NCBI RefSeq assembly: GCF_030864355.1
Contig: NC_083397.1
Location: forward strand, 806,001 to 870,000
Length of the DNA: 64,000 nucleotides
Direction: 5' to 3'
Source of the DNA: Cutaneotrichosporon cavernicola
Lineage: Eukaryota > Basidiomycota > Tremellomycetes > Trichosporonales > Trichosporonaceae
This document shows positions 31,590 through 43,548 of this stretch, one piece after another. Under the pieces are notes generated by a model. It was not told the origin of the DNA. It worked only from the letters and a program-made list of their open reading frames with translations, and searched no databases. Position numbers and translations under genes: made by a program. Positions within the stretch are counted from its first letter, which is position 1; the number at the start of each line of letters is the position of its first letter.

Positions 31590-32865
31590 ATGTTCTCCTC
31601 GGCCCTCCCCCGGCTCGCCACCAGGGCCTCGGCGCGGGTGCCCGCCCAGGCCTTTGCCAAGGTCCGTCAAACGACTCTGGCCCTATTGGCTCGGCTGCGC
31701 GAGACAGAGACTCGTCCGCTGGCTCGCGCAACCGAGGGCCGATCTCCGAGAGAGCGATGGTGCTAACGCGCGCAGGCTCGCTTCAACTCAACCTTTTCGA
31801 AGCCCGCCGAGTCGGCCTTCGCGTCGCGGACAGCCCTCTTCGGCGCGACCGCTGTCGCTGTCGGCACTTCGGCGTGGTACGCACACCTCTTCGGCATCCC
31901 GGGTCTCCAGGAGGCCAGCGCCAACACGGCTGCCGAGGTCGGTCTTCACCCCGCCGCCTACCCCTGGCCCCAGAACGGTATCTTTGAGACCTTTGACCAC
32001 GCCTCGATCCGCCGTGGCTACCTCGGTGCGTTGCGCGATGTCGATGCTGCCCCAACCTGGAGCAGCTCGGCTCGGAAAACTAGTAGTGTACAGAATCTAA
32101 CACCCAACAGTCTACCGCGAGGTCTGCGCTGCCTGCCACTCGCTCGACCGCATTGCCTGGCGTAACCTTGTCGGCGTCTCGCACACCGCCGACGAGGCGA
32201 AGGAGATGGCCGCCGAGTTCGAGTACAAGGACGGCCCCAACGACGAGGGCGAGATGTTCGACCGCCCGTGAGTATCGCGCATTGCTGTGCAGGCGAATGC
32301 GAGCGCCCCGTCGTGTATGCAATGCTGGAGCCCATCGCTAACCCCACAGAGGAAAGCTCTCCGACTACATGCCCGCTCCCTACCCCAACGAGGAGGCTGC
32401 TCGCGCGGCCAACAACGGTGGTCTCCCTCCCGACCTTTCTCTCATTGTCAAGGCCCGTCACGGCGGTTCCGACTACATCTTCTCGCTCCTTACCGGCTAC
32501 GTTGACCCCCCTCCCGGCGTCACCGTTGCCGAGGGCATGAACTACAACCCCTACTTCCCAGGCGGCGGCATCGCCATGGCCCGTAACCTCTTCGACGGCC
32601 TTGTCGAGTACGACGACAAGACCCCCGCTACCGCCTCGCAGATGGCTAAGGACGTCACTGTGTTCCTCAACTGGGCCGCCGAGCCTGAGCACGATGACCG
32701 CAAGAAGATGGGCATGCAGGCCGTCATCATCATCTCGACTCTCACCGGTAAGCCCAAGTGCTGTACGTTAGCTGACCGGAAGCGCTGTCTCTCTACATCA
32801 AGCGCTTCAAGTGGACCGGCCTCAAGAACAGGCGCATCCACTACCGCCCGCCCGTTTCCAAGTAA
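31590..32865 (+). CDS. CYT1: Cytochrome c1, ubiquinol-cytochrome c reductase
   Basis: Haem subunit of respiratory complex III, inner mitochondrial membrane. Exons 31590-31661, 31776-32025, 32111-32267, 32350-32747 and 32783-32865; introns 114, 85, 82 and 35 nt; 319 aa. The N-terminus [20 protein letters not shown] is an Arg-rich targeting peptide. The haem site is [20 protein letters not shown] (CXXCH). Further on are [20 protein letters not shown] and [20 protein letters not shown], with the axial Met in GGIAM. The C-terminal anchor is [20 protein letters not shown] across the last intron, ending [13 protein letters not shown]. Intron 1 has an unusual GTCCGT donor and intron 4 an AAG acceptor; both keep phase. 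Divergent from CFT1. Confidence 0.95.
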
Positions 32866-33851
32866 GCGGTATAGTGGTGTTTCTAGACAAAAGCTCTTCG
32901 TGGGGAGATGCAAAAGTAACACGGAAGGTTGGATTGGTAGTGATGAGGTGTGCAGCGTCTCGCGTCTCGCAAAAGCGACGTGTTTTTGTCATTTCTGTCG
33001 TCGCATCGTTGAGCCTGTATTGGTACTGGAGTGAAGTGTTCAAGAGGTGCAGGTACGATGGAGGTGTGGATATTTGGTTCCGCTATTCCTCCATTTGACT
33101 GCTCCTGTCAATCTGCGTGCGATGGGGCATAGTTACAGTTGATTAGCAGCGCGTACACAACCAGGGCCACTGATTGCTAGAGCTTCGACGACGATGACGG
33201 TGATGCGACTTGCATTTTAGTGGAGCTAGACTCGGCGAGGAGCAGAGCCGAGCAGAATCTGTGAGGCCGCTACCTCCAGCCAAGTGCAGGGCCGTTGGAG
33301 GATTGGAATCTGCCTGCCTACTAGTGGTCAAGGTCGAGTGCACAGGCCATGCCAAGACGGGATCAAATCCACGCGACTGCACCAAGCCTGCTGATTTCTG
33401 ACTCGTTGAAATTGACATTCTTTGCATCTCTCAACATCTCAACTTTGCTCCATGCTCAACTTGATTCACTCTCAGTTACGACAGTAGTGAAGTAGATGCG
33501 GGCGATCGGTGACGCAGCTCACTCTCCTTCATACTATTACTCCGCAAGCAGCCGAACTACTGACCACCACCCTTTCCATCCCCACCCATCCCCATCTCCA
33601 TCCTCATCCCCATCCCCATCCCAGCCTCTCTCTCCCTCCAACGCAAACGTACACAACCCCCCGATCTGCCGGTGCTATATGCCCTGGCCCCTGCTTGCTC
33701 TCTAGCTGGCGGTACCCGGTCGGGGGGAAGAACAACCTGGCCTTGATATAAGCCGGAGGCCCCCTATGCGTCCTGCCAATCGGTAGTATGCAGATTCGGG
33801 GGCCTTGACTCGGGCATCAGGACATGACATACAGATATGCATACAACATTC
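32866..33851. other. Intergenic region between CYT1 and PRP18
   Basis: 986 bp between convergent genes. It holds a CCATCC/CCCCATC repeat tract at about 33577-33622. No coding potential or RNA gene that I can support; the left part is 3' UTR of CYT1. Confidence 0.45.
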
Positions 33852-35109
33852 CTATCCCATCATGTGCGAGATCGAGTCAGGTGGGCGTACGGTTTGGGCA
33901 AAGGTCATGAGGCTGGTGTCAGTCAGATATGGTGGACTACTAGCATCGGACGGCAAGGCAAGCCAGGAACTAGGTCGTGGCAGCAGCCCACGCCCCAGCC
34001 GGCCATTACTCACCGCTTCACTGCCTGGATGTACTTGCGCGACACCTCGTCGTTGAGGACGTGTGCGACGTTGTCCGAGATTTTGCCCTGGTTCGAGCGC
34101 TCGTGGATGCCGACCGACACGACGCCGATCGGCCACGCAGCATTGCCGATCGAGAGGCGCAGGTACGCGTCCTGCGCTTTCGAGTACAGCCGGGACTGAC
34201 AATAGTGGACCACTTCTGCCAGGAGGCGCACAACGTCTTCTGGAAGGTCCCGGTTCTTCAATCCCCGGAAGAGGGGCTTTAGGTTCTGCGCGCTCTGCGC
34301 ATGATTTGCGCTTGCCAGTTTGCCTTGCGCCGTCCGCTTGACGTCGTCTGCAGTTAGCTACACATCATATGTATTCAGCTGCTCACCTGGCCGCGATTCG
34401 AGGTACTCCTCCCACTCCTTGAGCATCGCCTTAAAGTACCAGTAGAGGAGCGGGTGCAGCGCTTTGAAGTCACTCTTGATCAACCCGAGATCGAGCGGCC
34501 CGCCGTCCGTGTACTTCTTCATCTTCTCGACGTTCTTGTCTTCCTTGACGACCTCGCCTCGCGCGCGCCGCTCCGCCTCCTCGCGCTCGCGCTCTGCCAC
34601 GGCGCGCTTAAAGTCATCCTGCCGCGACTTCGTCTTATCGCCACGCTCGTCCTCGAGCTCTATCGCGCGCAGGCGCAACCGCCGGTCGCGGTCCGTCTCG
34701 CCGAACAGACGGATAGGCTGACCATGCGACCGCAAGCGCCGGATACACTCCTCTGGTGGAAGGTTGTAACGTTCCTTCTCCTCCTCAGGTGCTGGTGAAC
34801 CGGCTGTAGATGTAGGTGTTGGCCTGCGCGATTCGCGCAGGCGCGCGAGGGATGCGTTGCGCGCGGCGTCCGCCTGCCATTAGCTTTACCATTACGCCGA
34901 ACGAACTGGTAACCTACCTCTTTACGCAGTTTCGACGCTCGGCTCTCGGGTGCCGCGTCTACTTGGTCCACCTTCCTCTTGCTGGCCTGTTCCTTCCTCC
35001 GTGTCTCCTCCTCCTCTTTCGCGCGCTGAGCATCGCCGCGGCGGAGGTACTTGTCTCCTGATGAGATATCCTTCTTCTTGCTGTTGATTTCGGCGAGAAG
35101 GCCTTCCAT
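33852..35109 (-). CDS. PRP18: Pre-mRNA-splicing factor 18
   Basis: U5-associated factor for the second splicing step. Exons 35109-34918, 34873-34387, 34347-34014 and 33912-33852; introns 44, 39 and 101 nt; 357 aa. The N-terminus MEGLLAEINSKKKDISSGDK matches the Prp18 start. The PRP4-like motif is PEECIRRLRSHGQPIRLFGE. The Prp18 domain has LHPLLYWYFKAMLKEWEEYL, LAEVVHYCQSRLYSKAQDAY, RLSIGNAAWPIGVVSVGIHE, and VAHVLNDEVSRKYIQAVKR joined over intron 3 to LMTFAQ. The protein ends PPDSISHMMG. Without the last 61-bp exon a stop follows directly after the splice donor, so that exon is easy to miss. Relevant here because this genome depends on very short introns. Confidence 0.94.
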
Positions 35110-35478
35110 GATAAGAAGTTGTCGACGTGCTGAGGATGAGAGTAACAGTTGAATTGATGTGGGTGAAGTTGGGCGGCGAATAGAGCGAGCAAGAGACCGG
35201 TCACGTGATTATAGTCAGTAGTGTTCCCTTGGTTTGCTTCCGCATGGTTAAGACAGCTAAGAGTCGTCATAAGACCGCGCCGCCCTGCCATCTCATCCAC
35301 ATCACATCTCGGCCTCTTCGCTTCTCATCTCCACCCCCCCTTTCTTCCCTCCATCTCAACTCACACTTCTACATCACACGCTCTTTAACCCTCTTCTTAT
35401 CCTCATTATCTACTTTAATTTCCACGTCGAAAGAGCAACCAAGCCCCGCTCTTCACTTCTCGACCCTTTTCTTTCACC
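35110..35478. promoter_or_regulatory. Divergent promoter of PRP18 and the LEA/KDEL gene
   Basis: 369 bp. The right half is C/T-rich on the + strand (about 35310-35475), matching other leaders here. No other gene. Confidence 0.5.
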
Positions 35479-38382
35479 ATGTCCAAACCAAAACCCCGGG
35501 CATCTGCTCCCCCGCGAATGGCCAGCAACACCCAGGAGCCGAAGGCCAAGTTCTATGTCAGTATATTTACCTGGTGTCAGGACACGGCTGACCAACAGGA
35601 TGGACCGACCGTTTCTGCCGCAGAGAAGGCGAAAGCGCGGAGGAAGCCTCCCCCTTCGACCCCTTCGGCCCAGCAGGACGCTTACAAGCCGCCTGCCGCT
35701 GTGCCCTCTATTACCACCAAGCGGACAACGAACACCCCCGAGAGTCAGGTGAGCAGCTGCGAGAAGCGAAGACGAAGACGAAGACGCAGCTGACGAACAG
35801 CTCCAGGTTGTAAAGGTCAAGCGCAAGAAGCGCTCCGGCTGGACGCTGTGCGGGGTGATCACTCTCTTGCCGCTCCTCATCATCGCCTCGCTCTTCTCGA
35901 CTGTCTTATGCCCTCCCCCGTCGGCCATGCCTTCCACTTTCTCTTCAATGGCCCTCGGCGCTCTTGGTCTGAGGGTCAAGCCCGCCGAGTCGAGCCTCCA
36001 CAGGACGCTCTGCTACCCGGCAAATGTTTATCATGACGAGGTTCTCGTCCCCTACATCTACCCCGCCATAGAGGATGCCAAGGTCCAGGTGGCCTCGATA
36101 CCGTTTTACCAGCACACAGTCGAGCCGACATACAAGAAGGCCAAGGGTCACGCGCTCAAGATCTGGAATGGCCCGGTGAAGCCGGTTGTTGACCGCACGT
36201 TCCGTGGTGCTCGAATTGTTCACCGCACGTACATTGCGCCGCACGTCCCATATGTCAAGGCCAAGTTCACCGAGGCGACTGCTCCACTCCGAATGCGCCT
36301 CTGTGCCCTTTACAAGATCCACGTCGCGCCCCATGTCAAGGTTGCCAAGATGCGCGCCTGCGCAGCGATCAAGAGCTCCAAGGCTACGTTCAACCAGGTT
36401 GCCGGGCACCCGACGACCAAGCAGGCTGGCAAACAGGCGCACAACGCCTTCCTCTTCAGCCAGAAGCAGGGTACTCGTGCGTACGCGTACTCGAGACCGC
36501 ACGCGATCTGGGCGTACAGCGAGGGCAAGCGCCACACCCGCGACACCGTGATCCCCCGCACCATCCAGGGCCTTAACTACGCCGGCAAGCAAGTCTGCAA
36601 CACCTGGGCTCTTATCAAAGCCGAGTGCGCCAAGCTCTACGCAAAGCACCTGGCCGTGCACTGTGATCCCTACCTCGCCAAGGCCAACGAGGCTCTCGCT
36701 CCAGTGTGTGACAATCTCAACAAGCAGATCTACGTCCCATACATCCAGCCCCTCGTACACTCGGTCCTCGGGCCCCAGGCGAAGCAACGTAGCTTTTGGT
36801 CGTTCGTCGCCGAGTTTGTTCCGGCTGCGGGCTCGACTGTTGGGCAGCGCGGCGGCCAGACCGTCTCTGAGGCTAAGAAGGCTGCACAGGACGTGAAGAA
36901 GGCGGCTGCCGACGTCGAGAAGAAGGCTGCCGAGGCCAAGCGCACCGCTGAGGAGAAGGCTGCTGCCGCGAGGAAGGCTGCTGAGGATAAGGCGGCTGCT
37001 GCCAAGCAGGCGGCCGAAGACAAGGCTGCCGCTGCCAAGAAGGCCGCTGAGGACAAGGCCGCCGACGTCAAGCGTGTTGCCGAGGAGAAGGCGGCTGCCG
37101 CGAAGAAGGCTGCCAAGGACAAGGCCGCAGCCGCCGAGAAGGCTGCCGAGGAGAAGGAGGCGGCGCTCAAGAAGAAGGCTGAGGAGGCTGCGGCCGAAGC
37201 TGCTGCGATCGAGGCTGAAATTACCGCCAACGCCAGGGCCGCTTTCAAGAAGGCCGAGGCGTCGCGTGCCGCTGCCTCCAACCCTGATGACCTCACGCGT
37301 CAGGCCTTTGTCGCCGCCACGGACGACGTTACCGCTGCTGGGACTGCTACTGTAGCAACCACCTCGCTCAGCGGCACTGTCAGCGGCACTGCTACTGCCT
37401 CCGCGGCTTGCGACTCGGCGACCGGCGCCGAGGCTGCCAGGGACCATGTCGCCGAGGCTCGCGCCGAGATCCAGCAGCTCAAGAAGAGGGTCGACTTCCA
37501 GGGCAAGGCTTTGCACGCCAAGGTCCAGACTGAGGTGAGCGTCACTGAAGACGACTGTACTTACAACAGACCGTCAAACAGGCCAAACACTTCCTTGACC
37601 TCCTTGCGGACATGAAGCTGATCGGAGACGACAACCTCGAGCGCGAGATTGGCCGCATGATGGGTGGCCTCGACCGTCTCTACTCGAACTCGCGCAGTCT
37701 CACGCGCCATCAGGTGGAGGAGAGCCAGCGCATGTCGGACACAAAGGTCCTCAAGGTCCTTGAGCAGGTCACCAACGGCGTCAAGACCAAGAAGAACCAC
37801 ATCTACGAGAAGACCCAGCCTGCCGTCGAGAATGCTCAGGCCGAGATTGAACGTGTTCTTGGTGACGACTACTCCGCCCTCGGCAAGCGCATGGGCTTGA
37901 TCGAGGGCATCACTCCCAGAGACTGGACGGCGTACAAGGCACTCAAGAAGGATGTGGCGGTTTGGAAGGTCAAGCTCGCTGAGGCACCTGAGAAGAACCA
38001 CTCCAAGCAGCTCAAGGACGCCATCCAGAAGGCCCAGTCGGGCGCTGCCGAGCTCCTCACCGACTTCACCGACCTGTACGCTGGCTGGAAGATGCGCCAG
38101 GAGTCCCTCCGCAAGCAGGCTCTAGATGGCATCGCCGCCCGCGAGGCTCTTGAAGCTGAGTCGAAGGAGGTGAAGCGTGCCACTCAGGCCACCATTGTCG
38201 CGCCCAAAAAGCCCGTGGAATACAAGAAGGCTGGGGCCAAGGGTTCGATCCTCGATATCAAGGAGAAGTCGGTTGACAAGGAGGCCGAGGAGGCCAAGGG
38301 CTCGATCCTCGATATCAAGGACAAGTCGGTCGACAAGGAGGCCGAGGAGGCCAAGGGCAAGTCGACCAAGGACGAACTGTAG
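35479..38382 (+). CDS. Unknown signal-anchored protein with LEA-like 11-mers and C-terminal KDEL
   Basis: No family recognised. Exons 35479-35556, 35599-35748, 35801-37534 and 37570-38382; introns 42, 52 and 35 nt; 924 aa. The first 89 residues are Pro/Ser/Lys-rich with VKRKKRSG just before one hydrophobic span (about 90-112, ITLLPLLIIASLFSTVLC). Positive residues before the span predict N-terminus in the cytosol and the rest in the ER lumen. Residues 130-440 carry loosely repeated Tyr/His/Pro segments (YIAPHVPYVKAK, YKIHVAPHVKVAK). Residues 447-534 form eight 11-residue units such as AAEDKAAAAKQ, as in group 3 LEA proteins. A helical region follows intron 3. The tail has two near-identical 19-residue repeats and ends STKDEL, an ER-retrieval signal that fits the predicted topology. 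Confidence 0.85.
36911..37174 (+). repeat. Eight 11-residue (33-bp) coding repeats
   Basis: In-frame Ala/Lys/Glu units of exactly 11 codons, residues 447-534, for example TAEEKAAAARK and AAEDKAAAAKK. An 11-residue period gives an amphipathic helix as in LEA_4, alpha-synuclein and perilipin-type lipid-binding segments. Confidence 0.88.
38239..38352 (+). repeat. Two 57-bp coding repeats near the KDEL end
   Basis: KGSILDIKEKSVDKEAEEA and the same with D for E, in 38239-38295 and 38296-38352. They are nearly identical at DNA level, which points to a recent duplication or ongoing copy-number change. Confidence 0.9.
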
Positions 38383-38738
38383 GCCGATTCTGTAGCCGGT
38401 GCATGCATAGAAACGCCGACCTTGTGTTTTGCGAACCAGCTATCCAGGGTAGGATCAGTAGGAGGAGAGGAGGGGCGCCACATTGCGGTGACGCGGTAAA
38501 AGTGCCACGTGTATTTGATTCCGAGCTTTGAGGCTCCAGCGCGCTCCCGTCACGTCGACATTGACTTGCATGGCCTGGCAGTTGCTGGCTGAGTGCTCAC
38601 CGACATCCAAAGCATACCTATACCACCTTCAACCACTGTCCATCGCCACATCCCTTCCCCTCTCACTCACTTCTACGCATCGCCTGTGCACCTCTCGCTC
38701 CGCTCGACTCTCATTCCTTAAAAGGAGCGGCCGGCAAG
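38383..38738. promoter_or_regulatory. Promoter region of alpha-COP
   Basis: 356 bp between the KDEL gene stop and the alpha-COP start. It includes a C/T-rich leader at about 38605-38715. No gene seen. Confidence 0.5.
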
Positions 38739-41700
38739 ATGCAGATGCTCACCAAGGTACGCCGCAAACGTGGCAACCGGCGCGATCTCCGGTATCCATC
38801 TACCGTGCCGAAACACGCCGCGCCGAAGGGGACACGCTGACATTAGTTTGAGAGCAAAAGCCCGCGCGTCAAAGGGATTGCGTTCCGTGAGTGGACCGAC
38901 GCATGCATAGCCTGCAGCACAGTAGCAGGCCAGGCGCTAACCACCAGACCCCAAGACACCGCTCCTCGCAGCATCGCTGCATAATGGCACCATTCAGCTG
39001 TGGAACTACCAGATGGGCACGCTAGTCGATCGGTATGACGAGCACGATGGGCCTGTCCGCGGCATCTGCTTCCACCCGACACAGCCCATCTTCTGCTCTG
39101 GCGGTGACGACTACAAGATCAAGGTGTGGAACTACAAGCAGCGCAAGTGCTTGTTCACCCTCACGGGACACCTCGACTATGTGCGCACCGTCTTTTTCCA
39201 CCACGAGTACCCGTGGATCATCTCGGCGTCGGACGACCAGACGATCCGCATCTGGAACTGGCAGAGCCGCACCTGTATCGCGATCCTCACCGGCCACAAC
39301 CACTACATCATGTGCGCCCAGTTCCACCCATGGGACGACCTCGTCGTATCGGCGTCCATGGACCTGACCGTGCGTGTTTGGGACATTTCCGGCCTTCGCA
39401 AGAAGAACCAGGCGAGCTCGGCGCCCATGAGCTTTGAGGAGCAGATGTCGCGCGCCAACCAGGGCCAGGCCGACTTATTTGGCAACACAGACGCCGTCGT
39501 CAAGTACGTGCTCGAGGGCCACGACCGCGGCGTCAACTGGGCGACGTTCCACCCGACCCTGCCGCTTATCGTGTCGTGCGGTGACGACCGACAGATCAAG
39601 CTCTGGCGCATGTCCGAGACCAAGGCGTGGGAGGTCGACAGCTGCCGCGGGCACTTTAACAACGTGTCCATGACGCTGTTCCACCCGCGCCACGAGCTCA
39701 TCCTCTCGGCGTCTGAGGACAAGACGATACGTGTCTGGGACATGACCAAGCGCACTGCCGTGCAGACGTTCCGCCGCGAGCACGACCGCTTCTGGGTGCT
39801 TACCGCGCATCCCGAGCTCAACCTCTTCGCGGCGGGCCACGACAACGGTCTCATCGTGTTCAAGCTTGAGCGCGAGCGACCCGCGTTCTCTCTGTCCGGC
39901 AACAGCCTCTTCTACATCAAGGACAAGGTGATCCGCATGGCTGACTTGGCGACTGGCACCAACCAGGGCGTCTGCTCGGTGCGCAAGCTCGGCTCGCAGT
40001 ACATCCAGCCGCGCACACTGAGCTACAACCCCGCCGAGCGCGCCGTCGTTGTCACGTCCACCTCAGACAACGGCGTATACGAGCTCATCACGCTACCCAA
40101 GTCGAGCGCCCCAGTTTCGGGTGACGGCAAGGACACACCCTCGGACGGTCGCAAGGGCACGGGTATCTCTGCTCTCTTTGTTGCTCGCAACCGTATGGCT
40201 GTGCTTGACAAGACGGCGCAGAACATCGAGATCCGTGACCTGTCCAACTCGCTCACCAAGACGGTCAAGTGTCCCGTTCAGACCAACGACATCTTCTACG
40301 GCGGCACTGGGTGCCTCCTTCTGTCGTCGAGCAACTCGGTTGTCCTCTTTGACATCCAGCAGGCTAAGGTACTGGGTGAGATCACGACGCCGGTCGTCAA
40401 GTACGTAGTTTGGAGCAACGACGGCAACCAGGTCGCGCTCCTTAGCAAGCACACGATCACCATTGCCAGCAAGTCGCTCGAGCAGACGGCCCTCATCCAC
40501 GAGACCATCCGCATTAAGTCGGCGGCGTGGGACGACAGCGGCATCCTCGTGTACACGACGCTCAACCACATCAAGTACGCGCTTCCTGGTGGCGACAACG
40601 GCATCATCAAGACGCTCGAGCAGCCTGTCTACCTCACCCGCGTCAAGGGCCAGGTTGTGCACTGCCTCGACCGCAACGCCAAACCACGCACCATCCCCAT
40701 TGACCCAACCGAGTACCGCTTCAAGCTTGCGCTTATCCGCCAGAACTACGACGAGGTGCTCCAGATCATCCGCAACTCGAACCTCGTCGGCCAGAGCATC
40801 ATTGGCTACCTCCAGAAGAAGGGCTACCCCGAGATTGCGCTGCACTTTGTCCAGGACCCTCAGACACGCTTCGACCTGGCCATCGAGTGTGGCAACCTCC
40901 AGGTCGCGCTCGAGATGGCGCGCTCGGTCGACCGCCCCGACGTGTGGGAGCGCCTTGGTGCTGCTGCGCTCAAGCAGGGTAACCACCAGATTGTCGAGAC
41001 GGCGTACCAGAAGTCGCGGGCGTTCGACAAGCTGTCGTTCCTCTACCTCGTCACCGGCAACACGCAGAAGCTCAAAATGATGCAGACGATCGCGGCCAAG
41101 CGCGGCGACCAGATGTCTCGGTTCCAGAACTCGCTCTACATGGGCGACGTTGAGGCGCGTGTTGCCGTTCTGCGCGAGACTGGTCAATACCCCCTCGCGT
41201 ACTACGCTGCCAAGACTGCGGGCCTCGAGGAGCTCGCCGAGGAGATCCTCGACGAGGCAGGTATGACCGAGGAGGATGTCCCCCCAGCGCCGCCCAACGT
41301 TGGCTCGTCCAAGCTCGCGCCTCCACCTGTCGTCTTCCCGCAGACCGAGTTCAACTGGCCCATCAAGAACCTCGGTGAGAGCTTCTTCGACCGTGCGCTT
41401 GCCAACGGCGGCGCCGAGGGCCTGATGGCGGCTGGTGAACAGGCCGACACAGCGAACGGCGAGCAGCTGGATGCTTGGGCAAACGATGAGGATGCCGCTG
41501 AGGAGGAGGAGGAGCTGGACGAGGATGAGGGCTGGGACCTGGACGCCGAGGTGGCCCAGGAGGAGGCTGCAGAGGAGGTGGGTGATGACATTCTGGCGGT
41601 CGGTGAGGCCGACTTGTCAGAAGGTGTCGCCCCAGGAGTGGACGAGGACGAAATGTGGGTGCGGAATTCGCCGCTGGCAGCAGACCATGCTGCTGCTGGC

Positions 41701-42635
41701 AACTTTGAGAGCGCGATGCAGCTCCTCAACCGCCAGGTGGCCGCGGTCAACTTCAAGCCGCTCAAGCCTCTATTCCTGCAGGCGTACCGCGCGGCGCACA
41801 CGTACGTGCCTGCGAACGCGTCTCTCCCACCGCTCGAGTTCCACGTCCGTCGCAACCCTGAGACGACCGAGCTGCGCGAGGTGCTACCGGCAATCGCGCT
41901 CGACTTTGAGGACCTCAAGGAGAAGGAGCTTGCCGACGCATACAAGCTCTTCAGCCGCGGCAAGTTTGCCGACGCGCTCACGCTGTTCCGCGACGTTCTG
42001 CAGAAGCTGCTCCTCACTGTTGTCACGAGTGAGGACGCTGCTACCGAGGTCAAGGAGCTCGTCAAGACGGCACGCGAGTACGTCATTGGTCTGCGGCTTG
42101 AGACGGAGAGGCGACGACTCGTGGCCGAGGAGCCCGACAATGTCGTCCGCAACCTCGAGCTGGCCGCGTACTTTACGCACTGTGAGCTGCAGCCTGCGCA
42201 TGTCCAGCTCGCCCTGCGCAGTGCCATGAACACGTTCTTCAAGGCTGGTAACGTTGCTACTGCGGCGGTGTTTGCGCGCCGCTTCATCGACACGAACCCG
42301 ACTGACCCGCGTGCTGTTACGCAGGTGAGTAAGCCGAGCTGCATGCGAGGCTGAGGCTGCACCTCCTGTTCCCACATCCATTCTGACCCCAGGCGCGTAG
42401 CATCCTCGCACAGGGCGACCGCAACCCGCGCGACGCTCACGAGATTGCATATGACCAGTTTACGACGTTTACCGTCTGCCCCGCCTCGCTCACACCCATC
42501 TACCAGGGTTCGCCAGCGGCGGTCGCGGCATACACTGGGGCCCGGTACCTGCCCGAGTACCAGAACACTATATGTGTCGTTGACGAGGTGACGCAGGTCG
42601 GGCTGCCGGCCAGCGGCATGCGGAGTGTGGTGTAG
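38739..42635 (+). CDS. COP1: Coatomer subunit alpha (alpha-COP)
   Basis: COPI coat subunit for retrograde Golgi-to-ER transport; its propeller reads KKXX retrieval signals. Exons 38739-38756, 38847-38886, 38948-42324 and 42393-42635; introns 90, 61 and 68 nt; 1225 aa, the standard size. The N-terminus MQMLTKFESKSPRVKGIAFH is joined from two tiny exons (18 and 40 nt). WD40 repeats follow: SGGDDYKIKVWNYKQRKCLF, SASDDQTIRIWNWQSRTCIA, SASMDLTVRVWDISGLRKKN, SASEDKTIRVWDMTKRTAVQ. Then come the solenoid (LQKKGYPEIALHFVQDPQTR), an acidic hinge (about 41480-41640) and the COPI_C domain, which ends MRSVV. Confidence 0.96.
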
Positions 42636-43548
42636 TTGTCTAGAGAATGAATCGCGCATCGGGAGGAGGCTCGGCGGGAGGACAGGGGTATGCGTGTTAG
42701 CACAATGTTAACTACTGGGGGAGCGGGGGAGTAGGTGGCGGTGAAACGGGCGTATGAGAATCTCAGGTGGGCAGCGCCATGGGCGTGCGGCGGGCCGCGG
42801 AGTGACAGCTTAGCAGCCGCTAGTGACCATCAAGCTTCAGGCTTCAAGGCCTGCTACACTTGGCCGTCAAGGCCGTCATCATACGCGTCACGCAACACAT
42901 TGCAGTACAACGACCACCAACGATGCCACACCTTGCAAAGGCACATGTGGGCTGGGAAGCCAGGGGTGATGAAGTGACAATGATGGGGTCGGGCTCGGCC
43001 AGCAAGCGGGATCAAACCATTCGGTGGCGGAGGCGCCCCCCCCCCTTGTCCACCGTCCACGGTCCATCTTCAACCTCATAATCGCAGTCGTCCCCACTAC
43101 TTTCTTGGATTCTTCGTCACTGATTACTGTCAATCTCGCCGTTGTCGCCGTTCTCGACGTTCTCGACGTTCTCGACTGTCCATCTCACCCCTACACCTAC
43201 TCTCCCTCCACCTACGCTCCCTTTCCCCACCACCCACCACCCCAACGACACACGTCACCCTTAACGGTCCCGCCCGAGCCACCTCTGATCCACCAAACTC
43301 AAGGCTACATCGCGAGTGTTACAGAGACAGAAACGCGTTTCTGTACATCGGCCATCACTCACTTGACCAACCTCCCTCCCTCTCCAACGTCTCCCCGCCT
43401 AACCATCCCAAGCCCTAACCCCAACTCAAACCCCCCACCAACCCACCCCCCACCCCCCGCCCCCTCAACACTCCCCTCAAACACCCCCCCCCCCCCCCCC
43501 CCCACATAAACACACAACCACCCGCCCACTCACACCTACTCACCCACC
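42636..43548. promoter_or_regulatory. Intergenic region and C-rich leader
   Basis: 913 bp. The right half is a long C-rich leader for the downstream gene, including an unbroken run of 20 C at 43484-43503, 45 bp above the ATG. Above it are GTTCTCGAC triplets (about 43151-43178). No gene seen. Confidence 0.5.
43484..43503 (+). repeat. C20 homopolymer in the 5' leader
   Basis: Twenty consecutive C on the + strand, shortly before the start of the PMP3/SNA-type gene. Its length is likely unstable and may be miscalled. Confidence 0.85.

Noticed and set aside
33990..34013. PRP18 ending at the TGA right after exon 3
   Set aside because: The TGA is part of the GTGAGT donor; splicing to 33912 restores the conserved KRLMTFAQ end.
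35945..37516. 523-codon open frame on the minus strand, Leu/Gly/Ser-rich
   Set aside because: It is the antisense shadow of the Ala/Lys-rich KDEL gene; composition mirrors the sense codons and there is no domain or start context.
40093..42659. Long minus-strand frames (364 and 485 codons)
   Set aside because: Both lie opposite alpha-COP exons and have shadow composition (Val/Leu/Arg or Ser runs).
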